Source: Labyrinthula sp. Ha (Eukaryota > Sar > Bigyra > Labyrinthulida > Labyrinthulaceae). Taken from it: a stretch of DNA of 64,000 nt. How positions within the stretch are numbered: position 1 is the stretch's first letter; each line of letters begins with the position of its first letter. The stretch lies in contig JAALGZ010000014.1 of the NCBI GenBank assembly GCA_015227615.1, positions 682,001 to 746,000 of the forward strand, written 5' to 3'. Of the stretch, positions 1-12,227 are shown one piece after another. The notes beneath the pieces were generated by a model. That model was not told where the DNA came from. It was given only the letters and a program-made list of their open reading frames with translations, and ran no database searches. The translations under genes and the position numbers were made by a program.

Positions 1-2886
1 ATTAGAATGTCATTAATATCTAGAAGTAGTTTTGAAATCAATCTCTGCGAGAGATTTAGGCTACAAACACAATCTTTTCTCATTTCTAAGATTTTAGGGC
101 ATTCGGTTTATCTTTCATATTTTATTTATTATATAATATACTTATCACATTTCTGAAGAGATCCCAAAGGAAACAAATAACTTCTTATCTATTTTCTTAG
201 GTTTAATGTTCCACTATAATATATCTACCATACTTGTTTCCATATTATAAATACACGAGTGGTACAGGATATGGGAAGAAAAATTGGACTCTTGCTGAAA
301 AGTAGCTATGTATAGAAAGCTTTATCGCAGTTTTACATAAATATTTTAAAATCATTTTGTTATTATAGTCGCGAAACACACATAGAATAGTATTCTGCAT
401 ACAAAAAATCGAACGGAAGTGTGACTTTCACATTCTTATCAAAACTAAAGGTGAAGTCGCAATTATTTTTTATCTTAGATTGTGATAATAGAATTTAAGT
501 AATAAATTAAGTTGCCTTTATCTCAAAACTTAAAGTTTTCCTTATACGGGATTAAACATCTCAGCTTCATATCAATATATTTGAGCGTTATCTATAATTT
601 ATAATTGAGTTTTTCTCGTGAGAAAGACATACCAGAGTCATATATTTGATTAAAAGATTATGTAACAAAGTAGTTCATATATTTAGCGGAGTTTTTTCTT
701 TTCCCATCGAGCCATATTTTTTACAGAACTTAAGTTTTATTGCATAAAATGTATTATTGTATTTTCTTTTAAATGTAAGTATCTTCTGACATATCCGTTT
801 TTAACTTTACATAACTTTACTAGATATATTCATTACTTTATCATGAATGTTTCTAGCATGAAAATTTTCTGAGAATAAAATCCTTTTTCAGGGAAAATGA
901 TTAACATTCCAAAATTTTTTCAGTTTTATTATTTGCAATGATTGAGAATAAGATATATTTAAGATAAGATCGAAATTTTTTGGTCAATCTGTGGCGAGTT
1001 TCTTCAAATGAACCCATTCATTTTCAATAAGATTTGCATAACCATGTACATTCGTTATGAATCAACTTGTAATACCAGAAAAATAAATACTCGAGAAGTC
1101 TAGAATTAAAAAACTTTTTAAGAGTATTAGGTGGAACTAAATCATTTATAATACTCTGAATCTCAGTTTTTGCTATAGCCTTTGTGTTACTTGCTCGTCA
1201 AAAAAATCTCGACGCATTAATCACTTGGGCATCTTAATAAGGTTTAAAAATTACTACAACTTGCCTCCGATTAACTTTGCACTTATTAATCTTGCAAGCT
1301 TGTAAGACTGGACTGATTCTCCGAATAATATTTCATGATATTACAAATTGCCCAAAACAAAATTGGTCTCAGGCACAATATGTGCGTTTCTTAAAATACT
1401 TAAAAACACCGGGTTCTAGAACAAAATATAATAAACCTGCGTTTTCAAGCATTTTTCAAGCTAGGATTAAAAAGAACTATTATTGTTTATAACCAGAGTA
1501 CAGAGCAGTCGTTTACCTAATCTTTTTCATAGATTTTGCATCCTAATTCTACAGGTGCACCTCCATTGATGTAGCACAAACGTAGAGATGTGTTATTACT
1601 GACATTAGCTTTTATTGATTAGAAAAAATAAATCGGATATCTTGGTATCTCTTCAGGGTTCAACATAAGAGTGCTTTCAAAAATGATATTAGGCTATTTG
1701 CAGTTTGAATAAAACATAACTATTCAATTCTATTTCTGTCCGATATCATTTCATAATATATGATAAGAATGATATGCTTCATCTCTAATGGAGAATTCTA
1801 TATTAAAGTTATTAATTCAAAGGCCTTATAGTTCATATGGACCCCTACGTAGGAAAAAAATAGTCAGAAAAAGAGAGCCATCCTAATTATTAACAATAAA
1901 TAGTCTACCATGGATGAAACGAAACTTTTATAATATCTAAGAAAAAGGTATTCGGTCCATTGAAAAGTGCATTCATTGTACACTTGAAAACTTATTCGGA
2001 AAGTTGGATGGCAGAAAAGATAGCATATACGGTGGGAGTTCAGATGAAAGGATAGAACTATACGGTATGAACTTCATAGAGTATGCACTATTTTAATGGT
2101 CCTAGCTAAGGTGTAGATTTAAGCCCTGTGGAGGAGTTAGTCAGATTTGTGAGGTATTTGCTGGACTACCTACCAAGAATGAGCAACATTGGAAGAATTT
2201 TGAATGTAGAGCGACCTCCTCATTGATATAATCACGTAGTACATTGAGCACAAAACCAATTTCGGGTCTTGGGAGATATTATCACTATTTAACCTTCTCA
2301 AACTTTTCTTGATATGTGCTTTTCTACATTAGCAATATTACCTTCTGTATCATTAAACCTTCTCTTTCTGCTTCTCATTTGAAGTCACATTCTACGGAAT
2401 TAGAAATGATAGTCATCTGGTGCCTTCTTGACAAATCTACCACGTGCTTGCGACAGATCTGATATCTACATATCTGTTTTCTTTAACTGGGCGTTACACC
2501 ACCAAGTGGAAGGCTACAACCTTTCTTTTTTTTTCTCTAGTTTAATCATCCTGACCAACTCAATATTATTTAAACAATTTTTTTTTGAAATTGAGTTTGG
2601 TGCATGAGTTTTTGACTTTCTCAAAATTATCAAAATATTATTTGGTTGAGTATGAGGATCCTCAAATCCTTGATGAGGAACTTGACTCACTCTCCAGCAT
2701 TTGTGGTATTACGAGTTTCATCCAATCTACTTATTTTGAATTGATGCTAGTTTCCTAGCTTATGGTATTGAAAGAGGGTATCGTTCATTACTTAGTGCAA
2801 TAATACAACATTATAACCTATTGTCCAGCTTAAATTATAAGAAATATTTTTCAGGATGTTGTCACGCAAGGTATAACACATTTCGT
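1..2886. other. AT-rich intergenic region, no gene seen
   Basis: No open frame here has a convincing protein composition. Stops are frequent on both strands, and I found no 27-34 nt GTA...TAG intron joining short frames. Homopolymer A/T runs are common. The minus-strand gene that follows ends at 2887, so the right edge is its 3' flank. Confidence 0.6.
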
Positions 2887-5800
2887 TTAATAATTGTCAC
2901 CCAAGGTCGGAACTTGCAACTGAGAGTCTATCCTTCTAGTATGCCTAGGTGCTGGAAAAGCTTCCATAGCTTGATCCTCCTGCGTACTTCCTGCATCTTC
3001 AATTTTTTCTTCATTAGTACTACCAGCTTCAGCAGCGGTTGATCTAATAAAACGATTGTAAAACGACTCTGTTGTAGACTGAGGTTTTGGAGGTATGACA
3101 TCCTGGATCCTGTGTTTAGATGCAACCTTTGTAGAAGTATTTTTACTAGCAGAACGAAACAAGTACGATGTTCCTCTAGCTTCTTTTGTAGGCACATCAT
3201 AAGAATTATCATTGTAAAACATCAACTGTTTCGCTTCTTTATTACTCCAAACCAGATATCGAAAAATACAAACCATACCAACAATCAAACAGAAATCATT
3301 AAATATTTCAAATGATTTCGAAAGCTATATAATAAGAATACAAAAATATAATACGCTTTCATTTCGAGCTCTTAACTGAACCATTCGAGAAGTATAATTT
3401 GCTCCAAAATAAAAATTTGATACAGTTATTCCACTAACACAGAGAATTAAAGTTATTGCAGCTGTTTCTATAGGTCTAATAATATCCTCTAATTTTTTCC
3501 TATTTGCTGCATTAGGTGATTTTGTGGAAGATGACATTTTACTATAATGAACTTCTAGAAAAAAATATTACCTTCGATACAACTTATCCAACAAAACAGC
3601 TCTACGAAATAAAAGTATTACATAAAATAAAAGAAAACAAACTAATGCAGCTGAAATTCCATACAAATAGTAAAAAGCAGCTGAATATATTCTTCCTTCT
3701 GAAGAAAATCTAGCAACAGTATACCAAAACATAATTAATCCAACAGATATTTGAAACAAACGTATGAAAAAAATAACTTGTTTCTTTTTATCTTGTGATT
3801 TTTTTCTTAATACTGCAGATGCCGAAAATGAAACATAAACCCAAGCAATAGAAATTTCAATAAATTGTATCATAGCAAGAGATTCTTTTATAGCTTGAGA
3901 ATAAGCAAAACTATCACCTGTATTTCTAACATCAATATTAATACTATTGTAAATTTGCCTTGCAGCCAAATTAAGAAAAGGTGTGCTACCTGGAAGACTA
4001 ACAGTTTCAACTCCTGTACTAAGAGTACCATCTAAATAAGAATACACATCTTCAAAAGGATTATCTACATAAAATAAATAATCATTTCCACTGAATATAG
4101 ATTCTGGTGTAGCAACATAAGCTTCATTTAATTTTTCTAAATCTTGAAAAAAATTTCCTAAGATAATTCTTGCAGAACCATAAATAAACAAATTAAGAAA
4201 AAATAGTATTGAAAGTGTCCAGGAAATTTTATGTGGAGTTTTCCAAACAACTCCTAAATATAAACCAAAATTAAAAAAAATACTGTGTCTATTGAAAAAT
4301 CTATTGTAATCGTATAATAAATAGAAAACAATACATAAACAAATACTTGCAATTATAAGAAGTAAAATATCAAATACAATAGATATATTTGCTATTTGAT
4401 CTGTTCCTCCTTCAATTGTTGGTAATTCTTGACAAATATATTCAAGACAACCACAAATAGCAAGACTTTGATCAACAACTGCTTCAAAAATATTATCCTA
4501 TAATAAGGTAAACACAATAAAAACTACAAATGGAAAGATATCATTTCTGCAGTATAGGAGAGCTCCAGAACTACATCCAGCAGCTACGAGTTCAAAAGGA
4601 TTTTTCAAACATTCACTGTATGGATCTGTAGAATCAACGAGATCTAAAAAGTCAACTGAGGTATCAAGAGATTGAGATGATATGGAAATACGAAAGGATC
4701 CAATAAGTTGAGTAAAGTTTTCTGTATAATATTCAGGCTATGAATTATTGAAAAGAAAAAATATATACATTCGTTGGAAATATTTCCATAAGAAGAGGGG
4801 TTCCCAAATTTGAAGAAAAGTTAAATGACGTTCCAGAAATATTAACTGGGTTCATTACAACTATTTCACCCTCTAAAGAAAATTCATAGTCCAATTCTGT
4901 TTGCGTTTGAACCAATAGTTCTGAAGTTAATGGATTTTCAATTCTCAAGGTCAAACTTGGTGGAAAACGTGGAATTTTAATTTCTACATTTTCTCTTATC
5001 AAAGTTTTTTCAACTAATTCTGTGAACTCATCAAGAAAACTACTTTCAAGAGAAATTTCGTATTCTAAATCATTTTCCAATGTAAATAAATAAGTTTGAG
5101 ATATTGCAGAAAAAATATTACCTTCAATTTCTGTATTAGTACTCAAATTAATTTCTGTTGGTGAGAGAGTTGAGTAAAATACTATATATATATAAAATAA
5201 AAAATATAAAAATACAAGTTGCTTGTTCAACAAAAATACTTTGATCATTTTGGAGAGAATCTATCTCTAAAATATGATCACCTGTTTCTTTTGCTTGAAA
5301 AAGTAATCTTGCTGAAAAATCACTTGTTGAAGTCCCAAAATTTGTTGCCAAAACATCACCCTATAAAATATACTGCACTAACAAAATATACATTTGGAGA
5401 ACGAACATAAATTGCAGTGTTTAAAATATCTTCATGTGTAGAATTTGTATTATAAGCAAATATTAAATAGATTTCTCCTTCTTTAAAACTTGCACTACCT
5501 CCATTTCTTCCACCAGGTCCATCAAACCTTAATAAGGTAGAAATATTTGGAGAAATATTGCTCTGAGGAATGGAAAATAATTCAAAAGTAATATTTCCAC
5601 TTTGTTCAGAAGAAATAGCTGAAATTTGAGCAATATAATTAAAGAACTCGTCATTATTTTCTATATTCAAAACCTGTGCATTAAATAAAAAAAAACAATA
5701 CGACGACTGAATCAAGTGAAAAAGGTCCAAGGTCATCAACAATACGAAATACTTGATCAGGTTTTTTATATATTGTAAGTATTGGATCAATTTGAACCAG

Positions 5801-6324
5801 TCCAATATCATCAAAAACTGTTTCAGCAACCAAGATTTTAATTCCAGGTTCAGAAAACTCTAATTGAAGATCAACTGTTTTTCCTTCAGGCAAAAAGAAA
5901 CTTTGAATTGATAAATCACCCTATAAATATATTGAAAAATAAAAAAATACTTCTATAAACTTTAAATCTGAAGAAAATAAATCATCTTCTTGGTGTAATA
6001 TTGTATTAAGCTATGAGTTCAAAATAAACACAGATATACAACTAAAGTTCCAAGAGGAACAAAAACAAGAAATAAAATTGTCAAAGCTTCACGTCGAGAA
6101 AGGCTATATAACATATTTTTCAACTCTATTCTCTCTTTGAAGTTATTGTAACTTTGGATAGACTTAACTGGTGAAGAAAAAGTCGCTTGTTTTACTCCCC
6201 ACCAAGATGTTCTCTTTTTCATTTTTCTAAATTTCAGTAGAATATCTTTATTGCTTTCATTGTCAGAATCCCTAATAACTCGATTTGGGGTAGAAGTCTT
6301 TGTCCTGAGAGTTGGTGTTTCCAT
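2887..6324 (-). CDS. Ten-exon polytopic membrane protein: signal anchor, large ectodomain, seven TM segments
   Basis: Family not recognised. The model is complement(join(2887..3324, 3355..3541, 3572..4497, 4528..4737, 4769..5181, 5216..5360, 5392..5673, 5702..5920, 5951..6010, 6040..6324)), 3165 nt, 1054 aa. Its nine introns are 29, 30, 28, 31, 34, 31, 30, 30 and 30 nt in transcript order; all are GTA...AG and their removal keeps one frame. The start is the ATG at 6324. Residues 1-79 are polar and basic, and a hydrophobic anchor lies near 80-97. About 450 residues follow that look beta-rich, with scattered Cys and NxS/T sites. Seven hydrophobic helices come next (first begins ISIVFDILLLIIAS, last DFCLIVGMVCIFRYLVW), with a roughly 120-residue polar Ser/Glu-rich tail. 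Ectodomain plus 7TM plus cytosolic tail suggests a receptor; the architecture recalls GOST-type 7TM proteins, but I see no diagnostic motif. A channel or transporter is also possible. Confidence 0.85.
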
Positions 6325-9300
6325 TCTTGAGTCTTTGGTCTTATTGTGTTTAGAATAGTAATAATTTGAGTTATGTTAATGCAACACTGTAATTTAAAAT
6401 AATAATATACAGTTTATCATAATACCGAAAAACAAATATGGGACTATAGTATTGACTATTAATAGTAAATATTATGAAATTATTATTCTGGTCGACCGTT
6501 ACATAAATAATTGAAAGGGTATCACCAATTAAATATAAAATACAAATAGTTGGTTAATAATAGAATTAATATCAGATGCTCCTAGACTCTACCTAATTTA
6601 GAACTCATTTTAACACATACTTTTCTCATAAAAGTATGCAAAGTTTAATGAAGTTTACCAATCTTTAATAAAAATTTTCACGAAATTTTGGAGCATCTAG
6701 TTAAATCACGAGTAGAACAAAATCAACATAATGAAACCTTTTATAAAGTTATAGCAAATCATTGTACGCTGCTGAAAAGGGCGGCCCCTTCTTTTTTTGG
6801 ACAAGATTTGTAGATTTTGAAAGGCATTTTAAACTATTATACCACTTCTTTGTGGTCATGCCTTTTTTCTTCACCTACGTCATGACCAGTTTTCGCTTCA
6901 TTGGAGCATAATGGCATCTGAGTTAATAACCTAACTAACTCAATGATGGAACAACTATGTACAAGATAAAGAACTAAGTTCTAAAAAAACGTTTCTAGTA
7001 GAGAAAGCTATCACGCATGTAAAGAAAGAAGGCCAGAGGAACCTTGGCAGTAATGCATACGTTCTTCACGAAACCTTGTACAGTGCCGACTCACTAGAGA
7101 TATCTTCAACTTAGAGAGCACATTTAACTTATTCTATAGTTCACTAGAAGGAAGTAATTGAAGTCCGGTATCTAATAGCAGTGTTAGATCATAAGTTGAT
7201 AGTTTGATAAGGTTCGTTGTCAAACTACAAATTATTAGGAAAGATATAATTAGTAGCGTGGTTAGTCTTCCCTCGTTTTGCTGGGAAACTAAGATCATTG
7301 GATTGGTTTCAGAGTCTTTGTTTCAGGGAAAAAAACTTAAAGGCCAAAGCAAAATACAGTGTAGCTTTTACAAGTTTCAATGAACCCAACAGTAGCTTCA
7401 TTAATTAGACTAAGGGCAGTTAGGTCACATGGTAGCCAAAGGTAAGAAAATAATAACTAAAAAGCTTAAGGAATAGTATACAAGTACCAGGAATAGAAAA
7501 CAATTGGTGCTTAAACACAGGAGATGCTCAAATATCTTACCCGCATATATAATACACTGTGTTGAGTGGTATGTTATATGAAGATTCTTATTCTAGAAAT
7601 TACAGAAACAAAACAAAAAACATACTACTCAAATTTCATATAGCTACAACTCGGGTAAATTATTCGTCAATTTTAACTTTCCTTTTTTTGAAATACCTGA
7701 ACTCTAGCAAAAAGTTTTGTTATCTCAATAGATTTTTGCTGTACAAGAGACTAAGACTACACCCCATATTTAGCAAAGCTTAGATATCACTAGAAGAGCA
7801 CATACTTTGGAATAACATAAAACCATCTGCTTGAAGGGGAAAATCACCAACAACAGAGCACCTATTCATTCTTTAGACCTGTATGCTTTTATGCTTTTGC
7901 TGATACCGTAGAAGAACGCTCTTTAGTTACTGTTTTTGTCCATGCTTTCATCGCAACCCTTCAATTTTTTTATACATACAAAAAGCTTCTTGCAGACTAA
8001 ATAACTTGTTTTAACTTTTTAGATTATTAGCTAGAGTAATTGAAATTATTTTTTTTGTACCTTAGTTTCCTTTTTTATACAGATTGAGCCTTTGGATTTC
8101 AGGCAAGAATACTACGAGTTGACACTTTGATCTCACCACCCGGGCTTCATTAAATACATCTTTTCAAATATAAAAAAATTATTTACGTTATTTTCTTGTT
8201 CAACGAACAAATCTCCAGGTGTCTAATCTGCAGGAAGTTGGCGGCATCCCGGGTTTCTCTTTCGAGATGATTCTTGCAAGTACCATGTGTCTACATCAAA
8301 TTCCTCTATTGTGCTCAGATACTTCCACTACTACTACTAAAACTGAAATGACCCACTTGATTATATGGAAAGACGACAGTTATGACTCACATATATAACT
8401 TCCAGTTTAAGCTCGACTTCTCTAAAAGTGAATTTTTTTTTGCAGGATTGCATTCATATAGATGAGTTAAACCTCGTTACAAAGGCTATAAAATTGTTTT
8501 AAAACAATTTATTAATTTATATTTAGTGGATTTTAGAACTTAGTACAAATTTGAGAGTTGAGGGAGGTGTATTATCACAATTCACGATGAACTCGTAATA
8601 TGGCATAGATTTTGAGTTAGATTTTCACTTGTTTGTCTTGTTTATGTATTTCCTAGGGGGGGATTTTCTATTGACACCACTTCTTACCATATAATTTAGA
8701 TTTAGATGGAGATATTATCCTCCAAACTTGGGATCTATTCCACAGCGTTTCAAATAAAGCCCAATATAAGAAAGTATGAAATATTGTTTGTCAAAATGTT
8801 CCACTTTAAGCATATTGTAAGAAGTTCTACTGACCTATTATCTTCTCCAAAAAAGTATAAAATTATAATGATAGCTTTCATACTTGTTGCAATGCTATAA
8901 ACGACACTAGGTTTTCTCTAAATTTTATTGGTCCGTTTACAGTATTCCATAGTTATCGGGAACTTTTCAATCAACGGCCAACATATAAATAATAAGTACA
9001 CCTATTATTAAAATTCGGATTATGTGGTCAGCTTTTTCGGTATTTGTGTACTATCTAATAATATATACATATTGTTAGGTTATGAATCAATATGCAGTAG
9101 ATAATTTCTAGACTTTACTGCTAAAAACTTTGAATATTATGTGATGCAAAACTAGAATAGAATAAGTCCCTTGTTGCATAAGCATTCAACCATTCCCATT
9201 TAGCTCTGTGACCTCGGCCTTATGAACATATCCTTGGACGTGGTACAGCATAGGTCAAGTTCTTTGTAAGAAATTGGAGAAGAATAAACACACCTATAAC

Positions 9301-12227
9301 TACGTCTATGAGATATGCCAACGTGAGGAGCACTTGTATTCCTATTATTAAAAATTGAAAATTAATGTCTATCTTTTCATATTGTCACCGAGAACGCTTT
9401 CAATAAATGAAAATTATAACTTAGAATCCTTCTACAATTATTCTTTGTTATCATGAATACTGCAGTATTTTTAGCTTTTAAGCATATTTTGTTTTCAATT
9501 TCTGCCACTTCTCTGTAGAGTTATCCATATTTATCACTCTGGAATAACTATATGATAATTTCATGCTTAAATTCGATTATTTTACTTACTTTCAGTGTAA
9601 GAATAACATTATTTTATGTATATTTATCATTTTGAAAACGAAAAAAAATGTGTTGCTAGGAGAACCTATAACCTAAAACCATTTTTGAGTATGGATCGGT
9701 AGATTTATAGATTTTACCTCAGGTATATACATACAAATATTTGGTAATACTTTGAGTAATACCACCCCTTTTCGCAAAGCAGAAAAATTTTACAATGATA
9801 CTACGCGATACATAATAAACACTGTTCATTTGGTTAGGGAGTATCAAGGTTAGAATATATATGCTGCTGTCTAATTCTAAATAACAATTTGTCGAGCAGC
9901 AACATGGAAAAAGTACGAAACAAAAAGTCATTGGTGTTTTCCTTCCCAGCAATAGCTGATATATCAAAATGCATTGAACTAGAGGCTTGTCTATCCCGAC
10001 CCGGCTGTCCTCAATAACATGTTTCTGAAGTAATGTAACATTGTACGATATATTTATTTTTAATTTTCCATAATTCACTTCACTTGCTGACATTAAATTT
10101 TCTTGTTTGTTTACCTAGATTTTTCTGAATATGTTTAAGAATCACTCTTTGAAGTTAACTAATTTGAACACTGTCAGTTAATTTGGATAAAAAATGCTCA
10201 TACCTAAGGTTTGTACCCATACTTAATCTCTGATATGGCATTGGTGATATTGCACTTAGATTATGAGTAAACACGAAATAATGGTTTAATATCTTGTTGA
10301 GGAAGATTAATCAAACTAGTATTTTACATTGTATAGTTAGTTCAACGGAAATCCTTTTAAAAAGTCTTATTTGATAGAAAAGACTAGGTATTTTAGCTTT
10401 TGTATATATTTATTAGCCTAAAACAATAGTTTAAAGTATGCTAGATCAAGCATCATTTCCTCTTTCAATTCGATGACCAATCTCATTTATATGTTCACCT
10501 TTACAAGGATATTATAGAATGATCTATTCTTGACACCGCCCAATATTTTTTTCTTAGAAAACAGCAATGGTCTGAGTATTAGTTACTTCCAACGGTCGAA
10601 GAGTAAACCCCTCTACTTTCAGAAAATACTATACGCTTCACGGGTGAGTCTATCTTCGCTTCCGTTAATCCCTAGTAGCAGAAGTGCTGCTGTGGGAAAC
10701 TAGGATCTTGATTTTGGTAACATATCACATTTTCTATCTAAAAAGAATTCTATAATTTTTAGGTTATAAAGGGTTTCAAAAATATATGTTTCTAAAAACT
10801 CGGCAGCGACATTAAAATTCATGTGTGTGTTAGTATAAATCTGCTTTTAGATCTCAAGGATTTCGAAAAGTTTAGATGGGCTTTGTAATAAGTTTTTATT
10901 TCAGCGTGCAAGTTTTAGCTTACTTAATTACACCTGTAAGCAATTAATCATTAGGATTTCTACCACAAATCATTAATAAAAGACCCAAATTTGGTAAGCT
11001 AAGCCTAAAAGAAAACCAGGAAAATATTGATTTGTCGGTACTTTACTCAATACAATTTCAATGAGTGACATAAATTTAGCAACTGAATAGCATTTGCCTC
11101 TTCTTTGGAAAAATATAACTAAGTTTGTCGACAATAGCTTTAGAATTCTGTTCAATATAAAACCATATCAAACATATTGGTTTTCAACATTTCAAGCTCA
11201 TTGTCCTGAGCATATTAATTTCCATGGAAGATTTCTTATCCCAGTCTTCCGCATAACTTTTGCTACTCTTAAAATAGAAGTAGAATATTTGTATTTAATT
11301 TCAGGCGAAAGTAAACATTCTTATGAAAATGAAGTGAAATACTGAAAATTTTCAAGGGGTCTGACTAAGCATTGAGATATTTCCAAAGTAGAGGAGGAGT
11401 TGAGAGGGCTTGGGTCTCTTACTTCTATGTGGACTGGAGCAAGAAAAAGTATTTATTCAGTTGTTGGTTCCAGCTGATACTTCTTTTCCCTTCAATAACC
11501 CTCCCATTCCCTCAATGGATTGAAACTATGCTTCTCTGGGTCATCTATAAACTTGTCAACCACTTGTTACGACAACAATAGCTTAGTTAAAATTTATGAT
11601 ATATGGGTTAGATTATAAAAAATTCTTTAGCAAAATCCCACACCGGAGTTATTTTAGAAATAGGTTATCATGATTTGAATATGCTGACATGTTTGTTTTT
11701 TCTTGAAGATTATTTTCCAGTGCTTGAAAAATTTTTCAGAGCTGTATAAATGAGATTGAAACATAATTGGGTTTTCTAATTTAAAATAAGAAGTCATAAA
11801 AACTATGATACTATATTCGTCTATTAATGAGTTACGGGATGGTACGCTGAAATGAAAACAGCTCCATATGTTTATGTAGATCTTTCGCTGTGACAAGTAA
11901 GTCCTGGAAAACTCAAAATATAAAACTAACAATATAAGTACATCAAAAGATGCAAGACAGTTATTTTCCTAAAACAACATTCAAGTTACCAAAACTTAGC
12001 TTCAAGTGACTATGTTCGCTTTACCAAGCCGATGTCTACTTTAGAATTTGAGCACTACTCAAAGAGGACATCGTCTAAGTGAAACTGCCAGAAATTGAAT
12101 CGGGTGCATAAGTGACCAAAATGACCATGTCTTCCTTGGCGGAGATAATAACGGAACATAGTCGAATTCCAAACAAAATCAAACTAAAACATAAAAAGAA
12201 GTACTTCTACGCCCAAAACAGAAAAAA
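6325..12227. other. 5.9-kb AT-rich gene desert
   Basis: The right end of the 10-exon gene's 5' flank opens into AT-rich sequence with only short open frames of low-complexity Phe/Tyr/Ile/Lys/Ser composition (for example 9719-10093 minus and 11094-11345 plus). None has a recognisable motif, a neighbouring exon or a start context like the real genes. I see no LTR, target duplication or tRNA. The last 50 bases are A-rich and directly precede the ATG at 12228. Confidence 0.6.

Noticed and set aside
9719-10093. 124-codon minus-strand frame
   Set aside because: Low-quality Cys/Phe/Tyr-rich composition, no motif and no partner exon; expected by chance in a desert this long.
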